NCBI GenBank assembly: GCA_017405945.1 | Contig: JAFQZL010000059.1 | Location: 52,916-116,915, forward strand | Direction of reading: 5' to 3' | Length of the DNA: 64,000 bases | DNA from: Acidaminococcaceae bacterium | GTDB taxonomy: Bacteria; Bacillota; Negativicutes; Acidaminococcales; Acidaminococcaceae | Part shown: positions 61,675 to 64,000 of the stretch, piece after piece | Layout of the letters: the number at the start of each line of letters is the position of its first letter | Position numbering within the stretch: the stretch's first letter is position 1 | Position numbers and translations under genes: made by a program | Notes under the pieces: generated by a model | What the model saw: only the letters and a program-made list of their open reading frames with translations | Told to the model about the DNA's origin: nothing | The model's database searches: none

Positions 61675-62661
61675 TTACAACGGTTTATCGTGATCTTTAT
61701 ATTCATACCTGATGTTTCTTGCACCAACTATTTTGATTCCATTGTATTCACTAACCAGATAATCCGGCCTTCCTTTTGATTCATAAAAAATACGGCCAAC
61801 ATATTCACCAATAATGCCCAGCACTATAAGCTGAATCCCGCCCATAAATAAAATAATAGAAACCATAGAGGGATAACCGGCAACCGGGTCACCAAACAAT
61901 AATGTTTTACCAACAACAAACAACAAATAAACAAACGCGACTGATGATATAAGTAAGCCTAACACCGACGCCAGTCGTAACGGTGCAACAGAAAAGGACG
62001 TTATGCCATCAACCGCAAGGCCGAATAATTTTATAAAACTCATTTTAGAATTGCCGGTTGCACGAGGATTGCGGTCAAACAGCAATTCCTTTTTATTGTA
62101 ACCGATCCAGCTGAACAAACCCTTTGTATATCTTTGCTTCTCTCTTAAAGAGCAAAGGGCATTGACCGCCTGCCGGTCAAGCAGACGGAAATCTCCTACA
62201 TCAGCAGGAATATCTATATCCGCAAATTTTTGTAAAAGCCTGTAGTAGTAATGGGCACTTGTTTTTTTAAACCACGTTTCTCCCATCCTGCTCCGGCGTC
62301 GGGCATACACATCGTCATAACCGTTTTCCCATTCTTTTATCATTTCAGGAATCAGTTCCGGCGGATCCTGCAGGTCAACATCCATTAAGATCACCGCATC
62401 GCCTTCGGCATAATCCAGGCCCGCCAACATTGCATTTTCTTTCCCAAAATTACGGGAAAGACTAAGGTAAGACACAGAAGGATCCTTAGCGTGCAGCTCT
62501 TGCATTTTGGCAAGCGTGTTGTCCTTGCTTCCATCGTTAACAAGTAATACTTCTGTTTTATACTCCCCAAGATTTGCCAGTACACCATGTAAGCGCTCGA
62601 AAAAAAGGTCTAAACTGTTTTCTTCATTGTAACACGGAACCAATATTGTAATTGTTTTCAT
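61675..62661 (-). CDS. GtrB/ArnC-like undecaprenyl-phosphate glycosyltransferase
   Basis: 328 residues. GT2 domain with LVPCYNEENS, LLVNDGSKDNT, the DVDLQDPPELI metal site and a conserved RNFGKENAMLAGLD; two C-terminal membrane helices (about 230-300) end at GEYVGRIFYESKGRP. The family makes undecaprenyl-phosphate sugars (glucose in GtrB, others in ArnC). It heads the tandem DUF6056-like array, 108 bases before copy 1, and would supply its lipid-linked donor. AAGGA precedes the ATG. Confidence 0.88.
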   Translation of the reverse strand: MKTITILVPCYNEENSLDLFFERLHGVLANLGEYKTEVLLVNDGSKDNTLAKMQELHAKDPSVSYLSLSRNFGKENAMLAGLDYAEGDAVILMDVDLQDPPELIPEMIKEWENGYDDVYARRRSRMGETWFKKTSAHYYYRLLQKFADIDIPADVGDFRLLDRQAVNALCSLREKQRYTKGLFSWIGYNKKELLFDRNPRATGNSKMSFIKLFGLAVDGITSFSVAPLRLASVLGLLISSVAFVYLLFVVGKTLLFGDPVAGYPSMVSIILFMGGIQLIVLGIIGEYVGRIFYESKGRPDYLVSEYNGIKIVGARNIRYEYKDHDKPL

Positions 62662-62905
62662 GTCTTCTTCCTTTTCATCCGTATTGTTGTAATGTAACAG
62701 GGTGCTAGTTTTCTTTTAAGTGTAACAGATAAGCGGCAAAAAAGCAAAGCTTAAATCCCTCCTGTTTATGGGGAAAACGCTTTATGTCAGGATTACCATC
62801 CTGCTTTTTCCTTTTTCTAAAGCCAAATCTTTAAAAATCATAACATTTATAATATAATATTCCTGATGCAAGTTAATCCACACTCTATCCGAAAGGAGTT
62901 CTTTC

Positions 62906-63829
62906 ATGCTTTCCCTTATTGTTCCTTCCTGCAACGAAGAAGCTTCAATACCGTTGCTTTATAATAGAACAACAGAAATCTTACTGCAACACAAGGATCT
63001 GATTACTGCCTTTGAGATTATCTTTGTTGACGATGGTTCTAATGACAACACCTGGCCAACAATTAAAAGCCTGATGCAGGAGGATGAAAGGATCCATGGC
63101 ATTAAGTTTTCCCGGAATTTCGGCAAGGAATCTGCTATTTTTGCCGGGCTGAATAAAGCCAAGGGCGATTGCGCCGTGGTGATGGATTGTGATCTTCAGC
63201 ATCCACCGGAACTTATTTCTGAAATGTATGAGCAGTATTTGCAGGGGTATCAGATTGTGCGCTGTGTCAAAAAGCACCGGAACAAAGAACCGATATTGCG
63301 TAAACTGTGCAATGTCCTGTTCTTCTGCCTCTTTGATTCTTCCGATTCCACACGGTTGAGCATTGACAATGCGTCGGACTTCCAGCTTCTTGACAGGAAA
63401 GTGATCGATTACATCCTCCGGTTTCAGGAAACCTCTCTGTTTTTCCGCGGCATCAGTGCGTATGTAGGCTTTAAAACGAAAGACATTGAGTTTGATGTCC
63501 CGGAACGTGTTGCAGGTTTTTCCAAATGGTCTTACCCGTCCCTGATCCAGTATGCGTTCTCCAACATGTCAGCGTTTTCAAGCAAACCGTTGCAACTCGT
63601 CACCTTCAGCGGAATTATTTTGTTAGTGTTAGCAATTATATTAACAATTCGGACACTTTATGTGTACTTTATGGACGCTGCAGCGCCAGGTATTACTACT
63701 GTTATTATCCTGTTATTGTTTATTGGCAGCATGCTGATGTTCAGCCTGGGCATCATCGGTTTTTATGTGGGCAAGATTTTTGAAGAAGTAAAACACAGAC
63801 CAAGATATATTATTGATGAAGAAAAATGA
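62906..63829 (+). CDS. GtrB-like glycosyltransferase, divergent copy
   Basis: 307 residues, GT2 fold with two C-terminal helices: IVPSCNEEASI, IFVDDGSNDNT, MDCDLQHPPELI, SRNFGKESAIFAGLN, and the end GIIGFYVGKIFEEVKHRP. Same family as the minus-strand copy next to it but clearly different in sequence, so it may load another sugar on the lipid carrier. Transcribed away from the array, with AAGGAG before the ATG. The 244-base gap between the two copies contains A+T-rich promoter-like DNA and no gene. Confidence 0.87.
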   Translation: MLSLIVPSCNEEASIPLLYNRTTEILLQHKDLITAFEIIFVDDGSNDNTWPTIKSLMQEDERIHGIKFSRNFGKESAIFAGLNKAKGDCAVVMDCDLQHPPELISEMYEQYLQGYQIVRCVKKHRNKEPILRKLCNVLFFCLFDSSDSTRLSIDNASDFQLLDRKVIDYILRFQETSLFFRGISAYVGFKTKDIEFDVPERVAGFSKWSYPSLIQYAFSNMSAFSSKPLQLVTFSGIILLVLAIILTIRTLYVYFMDAAAPGITTVIILLLFIGSMLMFSLGIIGFYVGKIFEEVKHRPRYIIDEEK

Positions 63830-63862
63830 AAATAGAAATTGAAGAAGCATTATCAGGAAACA

Positions 63863-63895
63863 GAAAAAGCCCCCGCACACAATGTGCGGGGGCTT
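63863..63895 (-). terminator. rRNA operon terminator
   Basis: AAGCCCCCGCACA (63867-63879) pairs with TGTGCGGGGGCTT (63883-63895), followed on the minus strand by TTTTT. It lies just past the 5S 3' end and, convergently, right after the plus-strand GtrB-like gene, so it may serve both directions. Confidence 0.9.
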
Positions 63896-63903
63896 CGTTG
63901 TAA

Positions 63904-64000
63904 CCGGCAACAATCTATCCTCCCGGGCCGCTTCCAGCCAAGTACTTTCGACGCGTGAGAGCTTAACTGCTGTGTTCGGGATGGGAACAGGTGGGACCTC
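63904..64000 (-). rRNA. rrf: 5S ribosomal RNA, partial
   Basis: The minus strand reads the last 97 or so bases of a 5S rRNA: CCCATCCCGAACACAGCAGTTAAG (loop B/C region, key bases CCGAACACAG), then GAAAGTACTTGGC, and the 3' helix GGGAGGATAG ... TTGCC. The gene continues past the window; 16S and 23S would lie beyond. The 3' boundary is within a few bases. Confidence 0.92.

Overview
The window looks like the chromosome of a diderm Firmicute of the Negativicutes type, possibly Acidaminococcaceae. Firmicute-style GGAGG ribosome sites occur alongside outer-membrane hallmarks: a Tad/Cpa secretin and O-antigen or capsule genes. The two-subunit iron-sulfur fumarase and general gene content fit an anaerobic gut bacterium. 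The genus is inference. Nearly every gene lies on the minus strand.

Region 1 (1-21 kb) is mostly housekeeping on unbiased-composition DNA: a partial lipoprotein, two unrecognised proteins, fumarase alpha/beta, a YfcE-like phosphoesterase, XTP/dITP pyrophosphatase, a CofE-like protein coupled to a membrane protein, a thioesterase, TrmO, a large repeat-bearing secreted protein, a PEP mutase/isocitrate lyase family enzyme, tRNA-Ser(CGA), tRNA adenosine deaminase, an ABC-F ATPase, the GalE-GalU-phosphohexomutase nucleotide-sugar operon, a two-gene Septu-type (PtuA/PtuB) anti-phage system, DapF and an orphan HPt protein.

Region 2 (22-43 kb) is a surface-glycan cluster placed between a TadG-like gene and the rest of a Tad pilus operon. 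It starts with a classical three-gene gtrA-gtrB-gtr(type) glycan decoration cassette. A sugar-modifying set follows (epimerase, HAD phosphatase, ThDP enzyme, aldolase fusion). Next is a visibly A+T-rich core with a YidC-like/sulfatase-like fusion, a TagB/TagF-like polyol-phosphate transferase, ribulose-phosphate epimerase, a polyol dehydrogenase and an IspD-like cytidylyltransferase. Together these look like CDP-pentitol synthesis and polymer assembly. Last come three CDP-3,6-dideoxyhexose genes (RfbF, RfbG, RfbH).

Region 3 (42.6-53 kb) is the Tad/Cpa type IVb pilus operon: CpaB, CpaC secretin, two CpaE/TadZ ATPases, TadB, two Flp pilins (one only 55 codons), TadE, CpaF/TadA and TadC, with the prepilin peptidase divergent. 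A terminator-like hairpin sits inside the first codons of the DUF192 gene that links the Tad operon to the CDP-sugar genes.

Region 4 (53-64 kb) is a tandem array of six paralogous polytopic membrane proteins (DUF6056-like, probable GT-C glycosyltransferases), one inactivated by a frameshift and a stop codon, headed by a GtrB-like transferase. A seventh paralogue is the third gene of the gtr cassette in region 2. A divergent second GtrB-like gene follows, then the 3' end of an rRNA operon (5S). The most novel-looking content is the expanded Gtr-type repertoire and the YidC-like/sulfatase-like fusion in a CDP-pentitol cluster.
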